This document shows positions 9,271 to 19,001 of a stretch of 64,000 bases of DNA, one piece after another. The stretch's first letter is position 1, and each line of letters opens with the position of its first letter. Source of the DNA: Paracoccus onchidii (GTDB lineage: Bacteria; Pseudomonadota; Alphaproteobacteria; Rhodobacterales; Rhodobacteraceae); NCBI RefSeq assembly GCF_028294535.1, contig NZ_JAQBIE010000009.1, positions 1 to 64,000 on the forward strand, in the 5' to 3' direction. A program made the position numbers and the translations under genes. The notes beneath the pieces were generated by a model that saw nothing but the letters and a program-made list of their open reading frames with translations, ran no database searches and was not told the DNA's origin.

Positions 9271-10419
9271 ATGGCCATAAAACCGACCGCCTGTTTAGCG
9301 CTTGCTGACGGAACAGTATTCTACGGGCAGGGTTTCGGAGCTACCGGTGAGGTAGTGGCGGAGCTTGTCTTCAACACCGCCATGACCGGCTATCAAGAGA
9401 TCATGACCGATCCTTCCTATGCCAGCCAGGTCGTGACCTTTACCTTTCCCCATATCGGGAATACCGGCGTCACCCCCGAAGATGACGAGGCAGAGGATCC
9501 CGTTGCCAGCGGTATTATCGTCCGTTGGGACCCGACCGAACCTTCGAATTGGCGGGCGACATCGGAACTGACCGACTGGATGACCCGGCGCGGACGCATC
9601 GGCATGGGGCGCGTCGATACCCGCCGCCTGACACGGGCCATCCGGCAACAGGGCGCCCCCCATGTGGTGCTGGCCCATGATCCGGACGGAAATTTCGACA
9701 TCGAGGCGCTGGTTGCCAAGGCCCGCGAATGGCAAGGCTTGGTCGGGCTGGATCTGGCCAAAAAGGTCAGCTGCACCCAAAGCTATCGCTGGGATGAGGG
9801 CAGCTGGGAATGGCAGGCGGGCTTTGGCGCGGCAACGCAGGACAAACCCTACAAGGTGGTTGCGCTTGATTACGGCGCAAAGCGCAACATTCTGCGTTCG
9901 CTTGTCACCCATGGCGCGGAGGTGACCGTGCTGCCGGCAACCGCCACCGTCGACGAGATCATGGCACATGAACCCGAAGGCGTGTTCCTGTCCAACGGGC
10001 CGGGCGATCCCGCCGCAACTGGCGAATACGCGGTCCCGATGATTCAGGAATTGCTGCGCCGCGACATGCCGATTTTCGGCATTTGTCTGGGGCATCAGAT
10101 GCTTGCGTTGGCGCTGGGGGCGAAGACGGTCAAGATGGGCCACGGCCATCATGGCGCGAACCATCCCGTGCGCGACAACGAAACCGGCAAGGTCGAGATC
10201 ACTTCGATGAACCACGGTTTCGCCGTGGATGCCCAAAGCCTGCCTGACGGCGTTGTCGAAACCCATGTCAGCCTGTTCGATGGCAGCAATTGCGGGCTTC
10301 GCGTCGCCGACAAGCCGGTCTTTTCAGTGCAGTATCACCCCGAAGCCGCCCCCGGCCCCCAGGACAGCATGTATCTGTTCCGGCGTTTCGCGGATTCGAT
10401 GCAGGCGCGCCGCGACTGA
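9271..10419 (+). CDS. carA: Carbamoyl-phosphate synthase small (glutaminase) subunit
   Basis: 382 residues. CarA hydrolyses glutamine and channels ammonia to CarB for carbamoyl phosphate, the precursor of arginine and pyrimidines. The N-terminal CPSase domain has FYGQGFGATGEVVAELVFNT and TGYQEIMTDPSYASQ; the class I amidotransferase domain has SNGPGDPAAT, the nucleophile elbow GICLGHQ (Cys272) and QYHPEAAPGP (His356, Glu358). ATG 9271 gives the conserved start MAIKPTACLALADG; the in-frame sequence upstream is not conserved-looking. carB is not in the window. Confidence 0.97.
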   Translation: MAIKPTACLALADGTVFYGQGFGATGEVVAELVFNTAMTGYQEIMTDPSYASQVVTFTFPHIGNTGVTPEDDEAEDPVASGIIVRWDPTEPSNWRATSELTDWMTRRGRIGMGRVDTRRLTRAIRQQGAPHVVLAHDPDGNFDIEALVAKAREWQGLVGLDLAKKVSCTQSYRWDEGSWEWQAGFGAATQDKPYKVVALDYGAKRNILRSLVTHGAEVTVLPATATVDEIMAHEPEGVFLSNGPGDPAATGEYAVPMIQELLRRDMPIFGICLGHQMLALALGAKTVKMGHGHHGANHPVRDNETGKVEITSMNHGFAVDAQSLPDGVVETHVSLFDGSNCGLRVADKPVFSVQYHPEAAPGPQDSMYLFRRFADSMQARRD

Positions 10420-10437
10420 CTGACAACCAGACGGGCC

Positions 10438-10452
10438 TTAACCTCCTGTTAA
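10438..10452. promoter_or_regulatory. CtrA-type binding box upstream of the GT2 gene
   Basis: TTAA-CCTCCTG-TTAA is an exact TTAA-N7-TTAA match, the full CtrA recognition site known from Caulobacter and Rhodobacterales. It ends 44 bases before the glycosyltransferase start codon and lies between the carA stop and that gene. Assignment to CtrA is by motif only. Confidence 0.6.
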
Positions 10453-10496
10453 CCTGACCTGTGCCAAGCCTTGGGCAATCCCGAAAGGATCTGCCC

Positions 10497-12611
10497 ATGG
10501 CCAATCATGCACCGGACCTTCATTTCCTGCGGCAGCCCGCACCCGCCCCGGCAATCGAAACAGGTCAGGACCTTGCCGCCTCGACCATGGCGGCAAGGAA
10601 CATGGCCCCGCTTGGCCAGATCCTGCTGGAAGATGGTGCCGTCGATTCGGGCGATCTGCTGAAGGCGATCGTCATGCGCCAGCGCCAAAAGGCGCGGCTG
10701 GGCCAGATCTTGCTAACCCATGGCTGGGTCACCCCCGAGGCTCTGACCCGCGCCCTGTCTCGCCAGTGGCGGACCTCGGCGCTGGATCCGGTCAGGACCC
10801 CCGGTGACCCACGGTTGATCGACACGATCGGCGCCGCGTTTTGCCTGACCCATGCGATCCTGCCATGGCGACGAATCGGGGGCACAACATGGGTCGCGAC
10901 GGCACGACCAGAGCTATTCGCTGACATTCAGGACGATCTGCGCGAAAAGCTTGGGAATATCCGTATGTTGCTGTGCCAGGAAGATCAGGTGCGCGACGCC
11001 ATCCTGTCCACGCGGCGCGGGCATATGATCCGCGCGGCTGAATTGCGTGTCGCCCCCGAGGAAAGCTGCCGCAGCCGCAACGAGGCCCTGATTGGCCGTA
11101 TCGCGGTCATGCTGATCGGCATCATGCTGGCCGGGCTGGTTCTGATGCCCGCTTTACTGTTTGCCGTGCTGACCGCGATTGTCGCAATTGGCCTGATCGC
11201 CCAGACCGGACTGAAGCTGGTGGCGTTTCTGTCGACACTCGGTGCAGACCGCGTTGCGCGACGCAATTCAGTTGAACCGCTGGAACAACACCCCGCCATG
11301 CGCGAAATGCGCGCGCCCCTGCCGGTCATATCGGTCATCGTGCCGTTATATGAGGAAAGCGACGTCACAACCAAGCTGGTGGCACGGCTGTCCAGGCTAA
11401 GCTATCCGCGTGAACTGACTGATATCGTTCTGGCCATCGAGACCAGCGACACCATAACCCTGAACGCGTTGCATGGCGCGACGTTGCCCAACTGGATCCG
11501 TGTGGTCGAGGTGCCGGACGGACCAATCAAGACCAAACCCCGCGCGTTGAACTATGCCCTGAACTTCTGCCGGGGACAGATCATCGGCATCTGGGACGCC
11601 GAGGACCGACCAGACCCCGACCAGTTGCACCGTATCGCGCGGCAGTTCCATTTTGCGCCCGACGACACCGGCTGCGTTCAAGGCGCCCTGGATTACTACA
11701 ACCCTCGCACCAACTGGCTGGCGCGATGCTTTACCGTGGAATATGCGGCCTGGTTTCGCGTATTGCTGCCGGGCATCGCGCGGTTGGGTCTGGTGGTGCC
11801 ATTGGGCGGAACAACCTGTTTTTTCCGGCGCGCCGCACTGGATGATGTCGACGCATGGGACGCATGGAACGTGACCGAAGATGCCGATCTGGGCGTGCGG
11901 CTTGCCCGGCGGGGATGGCAGACCGAAATCGTTCAGACCACCACCGACGAAGAGGCGAATTGCCGCGTCTTGCCCTGGATAAAACAGCGATCGCGCTGGC
12001 TGAAAGGGTTCGCGCTGACCTGGGGGGTGCATATGCGTAACCCCATAGGCCTGTGGCGGGATCTCGGACCACGACGGTTCATGGGGTTTCAGATCCAGTT
12101 TCTGGCCATGCTGACGCAATATCTTCTGGCACCCATGCTCTGGAGCTTTTGGCTGTTGTCAGTCGGGCTGCCCCATCCCGTCACCGACACTTTGGGGCCG
12201 CTGGTCGGCGGATACGCCCTGATGGCGCTGATTGGTCTGTTCATCGTTTCGGAAACCATCAACCTGGTCATTGGGCTCTATGCCGTCAGGGGTGCAAAAC
12301 ACCGTCATCTGCTGCCGTGGGTGGCGACATTGCATGCGTATTTTCCGTTGGGCTGTGTCGCGGGCTGGAAAGCGATCTATGAGGTCATCGTCAAACCGTT
12401 CTACTGGGACAAGACCGCACATGGCATCTATGAAGCCACTGACAGCGAAGAACAGCCCGTCACCATCCCCGGAACCGTGATGTTGCCGGTACTCGGCCCG
12501 ATCGGTGGTCGAAGCCTTGCCGACATTGCCGAACTGCAAGAGACACCACCTGCACCGCAGCCTCAAGGGGACGCGGTGCAGCCTGTGGAACAGATCGCCC
12601 GCGCCGGCTAG
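10497..12611 (+). CDS. Family 2 glycosyltransferase, membrane-bound, with GspE-type N-terminal domain
   Basis: 704 residues. Residues about 38-160 resemble the type II secretion GspE N-terminal domain (LGQILLEDGAV, LGQILLTHGWV repeats), as also seen in phage N4 receptor protein NfrB. Two helices follow (about 203-248), then a GT2 domain: VISVIVPLYEE, substrate motif WDAED (366-370), TED (460-462) and QRSRW (497-501), the processive BcsA-like set. More helices lie at about 525-625. It probably polymerises or exports a surface polysaccharide from a nucleotide sugar at the inner membrane. GAAAGGAT precedes ATG 10497. An exact CtrA-type box lies upstream. Its stop shares a CTAG with convergent glnE. 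Confidence 0.88.
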   Translation: MANHAPDLHFLRQPAPAPAIETGQDLAASTMAARNMAPLGQILLEDGAVDSGDLLKAIVMRQRQKARLGQILLTHGWVTPEALTRALSRQWRTSALDPVRTPGDPRLIDTIGAAFCLTHAILPWRRIGGTTWVATARPELFADIQDDLREKLGNIRMLLCQEDQVRDAILSTRRGHMIRAAELRVAPEESCRSRNEALIGRIAVMLIGIMLAGLVLMPALLFAVLTAIVAIGLIAQTGLKLVAFLSTLGADRVARRNSVEPLEQHPAMREMRAPLPVISVIVPLYEESDVTTKLVARLSRLSYPRELTDIVLAIETSDTITLNALHGATLPNWIRVVEVPDGPIKTKPRALNYALNFCRGQIIGIWDAEDRPDPDQLHRIARQFHFAPDDTGCVQGALDYYNPRTNWLARCFTVEYAAWFRVLLPGIARLGLVVPLGGTTCFFRRAALDDVDAWDAWNVTEDADLGVRLARRGWQTEIVQTTTDEEANCRVLPWIKQRSRWLKGFALTWGVHMRNPIGLWRDLGPRRFMGFQIQFLAMLTQYLLAPMLWSFWLLSVGLPHPVTDTLGPLVGGYALMALIGLFIVSETINLVIGLYAVRGAKHRHLLPWVATLHAYFPLGCVAGWKAIYEVIVKPFYWDKTAHGIYEATDSEEQPVTIPGTVMLPVLGPIGGRSLADIAELQETPPAPQPQGDAVQPVEQIARAG

Positions 12612-15397
12612 TCGGCCGGCAGTCGCGCGCCAATCAGCTGTGCGGCTGCCTGCGTTGAATCGTCAAGCGCGGCACGCAGATCCCCGACCTGTATGCAAGA
12701 AGTCTCGCGGAGCAGAAACTCTTGACCGCCTCGACCAATCCCTTCGGCTGACAATGGTCCTTCGGTCAGCAGACGTCCCGATGCATGAAGGCGCCAAAGC
12801 AATCTGAACGCCTTTGTCAGCACGCCATAACCCTGATCGTCCAGCAATCCCGCCCGGCGCCCGGCGCGCAACTGCGCCAGTGTGCCCCGCGCGCTTTCCC
12901 CTGCCCGCAGCGCGCAGGATTGCGCGAACAGATCGATATCCTGCAACCTGCCCGGACCGATCTTGGTTTCCCATGGCCCGCCCGGAGACTTGGCCGCGAA
13001 AATCCTGGCGCGCATGGATGCCAGATCCGGCATGACGCGCGCATCGCTTCCCCGCTGCTTCAGGACATCCAGTCGCAATGCCTCGACCCGTTGCGCCAGT
13101 TCGGCGGCACCAGATCCGACGGCAGCAGTGACACGGGCACGGGTCAGGGCCAGATGTTCCCATGTCCAGGCTTCGGAAAGCTGATAGTTCTGAAAACTTT
13201 GAACCGAGGTTGCCACAGGCCCTTGCCGCCCCGACGGCCGCAAACGCATGTCCACCTCGTACAGGCGCCCTTCCGCGGTCAGCGCGGACACAGCCGTGAT
13301 CAAGGCCTGTGTCAGACGCGCATAATACGGCCGGGACGCCAGAGGCTTTGGGCCTTCGGACGCATCAACGCCGTCAGCATCATAGATCACGATCAGATCA
13401 AGATCCGAACTTGCGTGCAGAATGCGGGCCCCAAGCGAACCCATGCCCAGCACCACCGCGCCCCGCCCCGGACATGGCCCATGACGATGTGCAAATTCCT
13501 GCGCAGTCACAGGGAAAAGCGCCGCGACACAGGCATCCGCCAGATCGGCATATTGCCCCCCTGCCTCATCGGCATCGATCAACCCCCGCAGGTGATGCAC
13601 GCCGATCCGGAAATGCCATTCATGCGCCCATCTGCGCGCGGCATCCAGCGCCTTTTCATACCCCCCATTCGGACTGGTCGATGCGCTGTTCAACACCGAT
13701 GCAAGATCATCTTGCAACCCGGCCCGTCCGGGCCATGCGGAAAAGAAACTTCCCCCCAGAACGGCATCCAGAACCGAGGAATGCCGCGACAGATAGTTTG
13801 CCAGTCCGGGCGCCGTCCCACAAATATCGACAATCAGTTCAATCAATTGCGGATTTGCTTCGAACAGCGAAAACAGCTGCACACCGGCAGGCAGCCCCGA
13901 AAGGAACCCGTCAAATCGCTGCAGGGCATCATCAGGATGACCAGTGCGCGCCATGCGATTCAACAGTTCAGGCTCGACCCGCTTGAAAATTTCCTGCGCA
14001 CGGGCCGAGCGCAATGCCGGATAGCCCGGCCAGCGGTCGATGATTTCCTGCGCCTCGACGGACATTTCGGGGCGCTCGGCCTCTTCGCCCGGGGCAAAGA
14101 AGGATTCCGTCAGTTCATGCACACGTTCAAGGCGGGTCTTCAGGGCGTCCGACCATGCCTGAACATCATCGCATCCCATCATCGCGGCCACTACCGCCAG
14201 CCCGGCCCGGTCTTTTGGCAGGCTGTGGGTCTGCGCGTCATTGACCATCTGGATACGATGTTCGATGTCGCGATGCTGCCGGTAGTGATCGATCAGTTCA
14301 TCGGCTACGGGTTCGGGCACCCACCCCTTGGTCGCCAATGCCTTCAGCCCGCCAACGGTGTCGCGATTGCGCAGTTCCGGGTCGCGCCCCCCGGCGATCA
14401 ATTGCCGTGTCTGGGTAAAGAATTCGATTTCACGAATGCCGCCGCGTCCCAGTTTCATGTTATGGCCGGGAACCTCCAGCCTGCCGCCCAACCCTTTGTG
14501 ATCACGGATGCGCAAGCGCATGTCATGCGCGTCCTGGATTGCCGCGAAATCCAGATGCTTGCGCCAGACAAAGGGGCGCAGCTCGTGCAGGAAACGCTCG
14601 CCTGCGGCGATATTCCCCGCAGCGGCGCGCGCCTTGATGAACGCCGCCCGTTCCCATGTCCGCCCATCCGCTTCGTAATATGATAGCGCCGCCGACGCCG
14701 AGATGCAGACCGGCGTCACCGCCGCGTCCGGGCGCAGGCGCAAATCCGTGCGGAACACATAGCCGTGACTGGTCGCATCCGACAAGGTGGCAGCCATCTT
14801 GCGCGTTGCGCGAATCAACGCCGCGCGGGCTTCGTGTTGGTCCTCGGGATCATATGCGCTGTCATCATAGAAGACGATCAGATCGATGTCCGAACTGTAG
14901 TTCAGCTCTCCCGCACCGCCCTTGCCCATGGCCAGGGCGAAGATCCCCCCCGCATCAGCTGAGGTCTTGGGCAGTTTTCCGCGCCGTTCTTCCTGCGCGA
15001 CATGCACGCGCAGCGCCAGATCAACGGCGCGATCCGCCAGGTCAGACAACGCTTTGGTAACATGTTCCAGCGGCCACACCCCGCCCAGATCCGCCAGCGC
15101 AGCATACAGCGCAACCCGCCGTTTCGCCCCTCGCAGCGCTACCCCCAGCTGCGCCGCATCCAGCGTTTCGAAACCTTCTGTTTCGACCGCCACGACATCC
15201 GGGCGATCCAGCGCCCCTTGCCGCAGCCAATCGGCCTCTTTTTCGATCAGCCCGGCAAGATAAGGGCTGCAGCCTGCCGTTGCGGTCAGCAAATCGACCA
15301 CGGGCTGTGCCATATCGGCAAACAGATCACGGATATGACCGACGCGCTCATGCTCGAGCGCCAGGGGAAAGCGGGTAATTGCATCTGCGAAATTCAT
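12608..15397 (-). CDS. glnE: Bifunctional glutamine synthetase adenylyltransferase / deadenylase
   Basis: 929 residues, full length. GlnE attaches or removes AMP on glutamine synthetase in answer to PII state and glutamine. The two nucleotidyltransferase domains are plain: N-terminal (removase) GKGGAGELNYSSDIDLIVFY and C-terminal (transferase) GSLGARILHASSDLDLIVIY, each with a DxD metal pair, and GRGGIREIEFFTQ and GPGRLQDIDLFAQ segments after each. ATG at 15397 (MNFADAITRFPLAL) is chosen over upstream codons that run into AT-rich leader. A TTGACG...TACTGT pair (15432 to 15405) could be its promoter, placing the message start almost at the ATG. glnD is also in this window at 61.9 kb. Confidence 0.96.
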   Translation of the reverse strand: MNFADAITRFPLALEHERVGHIRDLFADMAQPVVDLLTATAGCSPYLAGLIEKEADWLRQGALDRPDVVAVETEGFETLDAAQLGVALRGAKRRVALYAALADLGGVWPLEHVTKALSDLADRAVDLALRVHVAQEERRGKLPKTSADAGGIFALAMGKGGAGELNYSSDIDLIVFYDDSAYDPEDQHEARAALIRATRKMAATLSDATSHGYVFRTDLRLRPDAAVTPVCISASAALSYYEADGRTWERAAFIKARAAAGNIAAGERFLHELRPFVWRKHLDFAAIQDAHDMRLRIRDHKGLGGRLEVPGHNMKLGRGGIREIEFFTQTRQLIAGGRDPELRNRDTVGGLKALATKGWVPEPVADELIDHYRQHRDIEHRIQMVNDAQTHSLPKDRAGLAVVAAMMGCDDVQAWSDALKTRLERVHELTESFFAPGEEAERPEMSVEAQEIIDRWPGYPALRSARAQEIFKRVEPELLNRMARTGHPDDALQRFDGFLSGLPAGVQLFSLFEANPQLIELIVDICGTAPGLANYLSRHSSVLDAVLGGSFFSAWPGRAGLQDDLASVLNSASTSPNGGYEKALDAARRWAHEWHFRIGVHHLRGLIDADEAGGQYADLADACVAALFPVTAQEFAHRHGPCPGRGAVVLGMGSLGARILHASSDLDLIVIYDADGVDASEGPKPLASRPYYARLTQALITAVSALTAEGRLYEVDMRLRPSGRQGPVATSVQSFQNYQLSEAWTWEHLALTRARVTAAVGSGAAELAQRVEALRLDVLKQRGSDARVMPDLASMRARIFAAKSPGGPWETKIGPGRLQDIDLFAQSCALRAGESARGTLAQLRAGRRAGLLDDQGYGVLTKAFRLLWRLHASGRLLTEGPLSAEGIGRGGQEFLLRETSCIQVGDLRAALDDSTQAAAQLIGARLPAD

Positions 15398-15475
15398 GGG
15401 CGCCACAGTAGAGAATGCCGTTGCATCGTCAATAAAACACCGCCGCCGGTTCTTGACCAATTAACCTTTCGGCGC

Positions 15476-15504
15476 TTGGCGCATCGAAGTTTCATTGCTA
15501 GGCT
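15476..15504 (+). promoter_or_regulatory. Possible promoter for bpt
   Basis: TTGGCG (15476-15481) and TAGGCT (15499-15504) are separated by 17 bases and point to the bpt gene. Match to the vegetative consensus is moderate. Confidence 0.3.
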
Positions 15505-15593
15505 TTGGTCGAAATCAACGAAGGCGACCCCGGACTCGTAAGCGCACACATGAAACAATGTGACCTGTTCATTCGCTCTGCGAGGTGCCCCTG

Positions 15594-16433
15594 ATGCGCC
15601 ATACGCTGCCCCATGCGCCGCAATTCTATGTCACCGCTCCGCAGCCCTGCCCCTATTTGCACGGGCGCGCCGAACGGAAACTGTTCACCGCGCTGCATGG
15701 TGAAAACGCAGCCGAGCTGAATAACGCGCTGTCGCGACAGGGATTTCGCCGGTCGCAGAATGTGCTGTATCGCCCCAGCTGCGAAAGTTGCGTCGCCTGC
15801 ATGTCCGCACGCATCCGCGTCGCCGATTTCAAGCCGAGCCGGACCCAGCGCCGATTGCTGCGCAAAAACCGTGAAATTCGCCGGTTGGCCACCAGCGCAT
15901 GGGCCACCGAAGAACAGTTCGACCTGTTCCGCCAGTATCTTGACCAACGTCACGCCGATGGCGGCATGGCCGATATGGATATTTTCGAATTCGCCGCCAT
16001 GGTCGAAGAAACACCGGTCAAGACCCGCGTCATCGAATATCGCAGCACCGCCGAGCGCGCCAAGGAAATCGCCGAAGGTGATGACCATCTGGCTGCGGTG
16101 TGCCTGACGGATGTGCTCGATGACGGGTTGAGCCTTGTATATAGTTTCTATGATCCGCAGATGCGCGCGGCCAGCCTTGGCACCTATCTGATTCTGGACC
16201 ATATCGAAATCGCCCGTGCCGCCAAACTGCCCTATGTCTATCTTGGATATTGGGTGCCCGGCAGTCGCAAGATGGATTACAAGGCCCGCTTCTCGGCGCT
16301 GGAAATCTACAAGGGCGGGGTCTGGCAGGACATCGGCGACCCGGAAGATCATTCCAACCAATCACATCCGCTCTCGGTCGACCCGATCGTCGAACAGGTC
16401 GCCCGGATCGCCCTGCCGCAGTTCGACCGTTAG
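15594..16433 (+). CDS. bpt: Aspartate/glutamate leucyltransferase (Bpt family)
   Basis: 279 residues. The enzyme adds Leu to proteins beginning with Asp or Glu, marking them for ClpAP via the N-degron pathway. The Bpt signature is complete: the N-terminal [14 protein letters not shown] (Cys19), the cysteine cluster [12 protein letters not shown] (Cys63, Cys66, Cys69), [11 protein letters not shown], and C-terminal [19 protein letters not shown] and [18 protein letters not shown] 15594 has GAGG 8 bases upstream; a GTG at 15585 is in frame but overlaps that ribosome site. Divergent from glnE. Confidence 0.93.
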   Translation: MRHTLPHAPQFYVTAPQPCPYLHGRAERKLFTALHGENAAELNNALSRQGFRRSQNVLYRPSCESCVACMSARIRVADFKPSRTQRRLLRKNREIRRLATSAWATEEQFDLFRQYLDQRHADGGMADMDIFEFAAMVEETPVKTRVIEYRSTAERAKEIAEGDDHLAAVCLTDVLDDGLSLVYSFYDPQMRAASLGTYLILDHIEIARAAKLPYVYLGYWVPGSRKMDYKARFSALEIYKGGVWQDIGDPEDHSNQSHPLSVDPIVEQVARIALPQFDR

Positions 16434-16502
16434 CCCGCGCAAAGGCGCGAAAGAAAATTACAATATTTCACCGTGTCGCGTCATTTTATCTGCGACACCC
16501 CA

Positions 16503-16531
16503 TTGACCCTGCCTAACAGCCTCCATAATTT
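16503..16531 (+). promoter_or_regulatory. Likely promoter of the acetolactate synthase genes
   Basis: TTGACC (16503-16508) and TAATTT (16526-16531) with an exact 17-base spacer, 57 bases before the large-subunit start codon. This is the best sigma-70-like promoter in the 155-base region. No leader peptide rich in Val/Leu/Ile codons is visible, so classical attenuation is not supported. Confidence 0.45.
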
Positions 16532-16588
16532 GCGCCGACACCGGGTTTGATAGGACGCGGTGATTTGTGACAAGATGGAGTGAAGAAG

Positions 16589-18343
16589 ATGTCCCGAATG
16601 ATGACGGGTGCAAGAATGGTTGTCGAAGCGCTGCGCGATCAGGGCGTCGATACCGTATTCGGCTATCCGGGCGGGGCGGTGCTACCCATCTATGATGAAA
16701 TTTTCCAGCAGAATGACATCACCCATGTGCTGGTGCGCCACGAACAGGGTGCCGTTCACATGGCCGAGGGTTATGCCCGCGCGACAGGCAAGCCCGGCGT
16801 CGTTCTGGTGACATCTGGCCCGGGTGCAACCAATGCCGTCACGGGCCTGACCGATGCGCTGCTGGATTCGATTCCGCTGGTGGTGCTGTCCGGGCAGGTT
16901 CCGACCTTCATGATCGGCACCGATGGCTTTCAAGAGGCAGACACCGTTGGCATCACCCGCCCCTGCACCAAGCATAACTGGCTGGTGAAGGATACCGGAA
17001 AGCTGGCCGAAACAATCCACAAGGCGTTTCAGGTTGCGACGTCAGGCCGGCCCGGTCCCGTGCTGATCGACATTCCAAAGGATGTGCAATTTGCCACGGA
17101 TGGGTATGTCGGACCCAAACAGGTCGAGACCGGTCGCTATCAGCCCGTGCGCAAGGGTGACCTTGCGGCGATCACGCGCCTAGTCGAAATGATCGAACAG
17201 GCCGAGCGTCCGATTCTTTATACGGGTGGCGGCGTCATCAATTCCGGCCCGGGCGCAAGCCAGTTGCTGCGCGAACTGGCCGACGCGACCGGCATTCCGG
17301 TCACCTCGACGCTGATGGGTCTGGGCGCCTACCCGGCATCGGGGCAGAACTGGATCGGGATGCTGGGGATGCATGGTCTGTATGAGGCCAATCTTGCCAT
17401 GCATGGCTGCGATCTGATGATCAATCTGGGCGCACGTTTCGATGACCGGATCACCGGGCGTATCGCTGATTTCAGCCCGAACTCGATCAAGGCGCATGTC
17501 GATATCGATCCGTCGTCGATCAACAAGGTCGTTCATGTCGATCTGCCCATCGTGGGCGATGTCGGCCATGTTCTGGAAGATCTGCTGAAGGTCTGGAAGT
17601 CACGCGGACGCAAGACCAACAAGACCGCGCTCGGCAAGTGGTGGGAACAGATCGAGGGCTGGAAGGCCAAGAACTGTCTGTTCTTCCGCAACAGCGACAC
17701 CATCATCAAGCCGCAACACGCCCTGCAACGCCTTGAGGCGCTGACCAAGGACCGTGACCGCTATGTCACGACCGAGGTCGGGCAACACCAGATGTGGGCC
17801 GCGCAATATCTGGGCTTTGACGAACCCAACCGCTGGATGACTTCGGGCGGACTGGGAACGATGGGTTATGGCCTGCCTGCCTCGATCGGCGTTCAGATGG
17901 CGCATCCCGAGGCACTGGTGATCAATGTCGCGGGTGATGCAAGCTGGCTGATGAACATGCAGGAAATGGGCACCGCCGTTCAATTCCGGCTGCCGGTCAA
18001 GCAGTTCATCCTGAACAATGAACGCCTTGGCATGGTCCGGCAGTGGCAGCAGCTTTTGCATGGTGAACGCTATAGCCAAAGCTGGTCCGACAGCCTGCCG
18101 GATTTCATCAAACTGGCCGAGGCCTTTGGCTGCAAGGGCGCGCAAGTGCGCGACCCCAAGGATCTGGATGCCGCCATTCAGGACATGCTCGACTATGACG
18201 GCCCCTACATTCTGGACGTTCTGGTCGAAAAGCACGAAAACTGTTTTCCGATGATTCCCTCGGGGAAACCTCACAACGAAATGTTGCTGGGCGAAGCGGA
18301 AACCCAGGGTGCAATTCAGGCCGACGGCGCCGTTCTGGTGTAG
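16589..18343 (+). CDS. ilvI: Acetolactate synthase, large (catalytic) subunit
   Basis: 584 residues. This ThDP/FAD enzyme joins two pyruvates, or pyruvate and 2-oxobutyrate, as the first common step of Val, Leu and Ile synthesis. Visible: [17 protein letters not shown] and the ThDP Glu in [32 protein letters not shown], the FAD region [11 protein letters not shown] and [11 protein letters not shown], and the C-terminal ThDP motif [11 protein letters not shown]...[16 protein letters not shown] 16589 has GGAG 8 bases upstream; an in-frame GTG at 16580 overlaps that ribosome site. It is followed by a hairpin and the regulatory subunit gene. Confidence 0.97.
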   Translation: MSRMMTGARMVVEALRDQGVDTVFGYPGGAVLPIYDEIFQQNDITHVLVRHEQGAVHMAEGYARATGKPGVVLVTSGPGATNAVTGLTDALLDSIPLVVLSGQVPTFMIGTDGFQEADTVGITRPCTKHNWLVKDTGKLAETIHKAFQVATSGRPGPVLIDIPKDVQFATDGYVGPKQVETGRYQPVRKGDLAAITRLVEMIEQAERPILYTGGGVINSGPGASQLLRELADATGIPVTSTLMGLGAYPASGQNWIGMLGMHGLYEANLAMHGCDLMINLGARFDDRITGRIADFSPNSIKAHVDIDPSSINKVVHVDLPIVGDVGHVLEDLLKVWKSRGRKTNKTALGKWWEQIEGWKAKNCLFFRNSDTIIKPQHALQRLEALTKDRDRYVTTEVGQHQMWAAQYLGFDEPNRWMTSGGLGTMGYGLPASIGVQMAHPEALVINVAGDASWLMNMQEMGTAVQFRLPVKQFILNNERLGMVRQWQQLLHGERYSQSWSDSLPDFIKLAEAFGCKGAQVRDPKDLDAAIQDMLDYDGPYILDVLVEKHENCFPMIPSGKPHNEMLLGEAETQGAIQADGAVLV

Positions 18344-18350
18344 CGACCGC

Positions 18351-18372
18351 CTGCGGGGGCCATCCCCCGCAG
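18351..18372 (+). terminator. Intercistronic hairpin between acetolactate synthase genes
   Basis: CTGCGGGGG-CCAT-CCCCCGCAG is a perfect 9-bp stem 7 bases after the large-subunit stop, with no T run behind it. It is better read as an mRNA processing or stability element, or a partial stop, than as a full terminator. Confidence 0.5.
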
Positions 18373-18404
18373 TTCCAATCTTGATGCACCATAAGGGGCT
18401 GAAC

Positions 18405-18965
18405 ATGAACGCATTGAACATCCAAAAAGGCGCGTCCAGCCATTCGGCTTATGATCTGCGCGACCCGAATGCCGACTACGAAGAACGCCATACGCTGGCC
18501 GTCATGGTCGAGAACGAACCCGGTGTCCTGGCCCGCGTGATCGGACTGTTTTCCGGCCGCGGTTACAATATCGACAGCCTGACAGTGGCAGAAGTGGATC
18601 ACGAAGGGCATCAGTCGCGCATCACCGTGGTGACCCGTGGCACGCCGGCCGTGATCGAACAGATCAAGGCTCAGCTGGGGCGGATCGTTCCGGTCCACGA
18701 AGTCCATGACCTGACCGTCGAAGGGCCGTCGGTTGAACGCGAGTTGGGTCTGTTCAAGGTCGCGGGTCAGGGGGACAAACGCGTCGAAGCACTGCGCATC
18801 GCCGAGATTTTTCGTGCGAATGTCGTGGATTCAACCCTGGAAAGCTTTGTCTTCGAACTGGTTGGTACATCTACCAAGCTGGATGCATTTGCCGACCTGA
18901 TGCGCCCTCTGGGCCTTAGCGATCTGGCGCGCACCGGCGTGGCGGCATTGGCGCGCGGCGCGTAA
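18405..18965 (+). CDS. ilvN: Acetolactate synthase, small (regulatory) subunit
   Basis: 186 residues (the IlvH-like long form). The ACT domain reads TLAVMVENEPGVLARVIGLF followed by SGRGYNIDSLTVAEV, with the valine-binding loop; the C-terminal part ELGLFKVAG...RIAEIFRANVVD is typical of the IlvN/IlvH C-terminal domain. It activates the catalytic subunit and confers feedback control by branched-chain amino acids. It lies 61 bases after the large subunit. The N-terminus is about 25 residues longer than in enteric IlvH, as is usual for Rhodobacterales. ATG 18405 is preceded by AAGGGG. Confidence 0.95.
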   Translation: MNALNIQKGASSHSAYDLRDPNADYEERHTLAVMVENEPGVLARVIGLFSGRGYNIDSLTVAEVDHEGHQSRITVVTRGTPAVIEQIKAQLGRIVPVHEVHDLTVEGPSVERELGLFKVAGQGDKRVEALRIAEIFRANVVDSTLESFVFELVGTSTKLDAFADLMRPLGLSDLARTGVAALARGA

Positions 18966-18978
18966 GGGCACCCCATGC

Positions 18979-19001
18979 GGGCGCTGGCAGGGTCAGCGCC
19001 C
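18979..19001. terminator. Hairpin between convergent ilvN and hypothetical gene
   Basis: GGGCGCTG-GCAGGGT-CAGCGCCC, an 8-bp stem 13 bases after the ilvN stop. It overlaps the last codons of the convergent gene and has no T run on either side, so bidirectional termination is possible but not certain. Confidence 0.4.
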
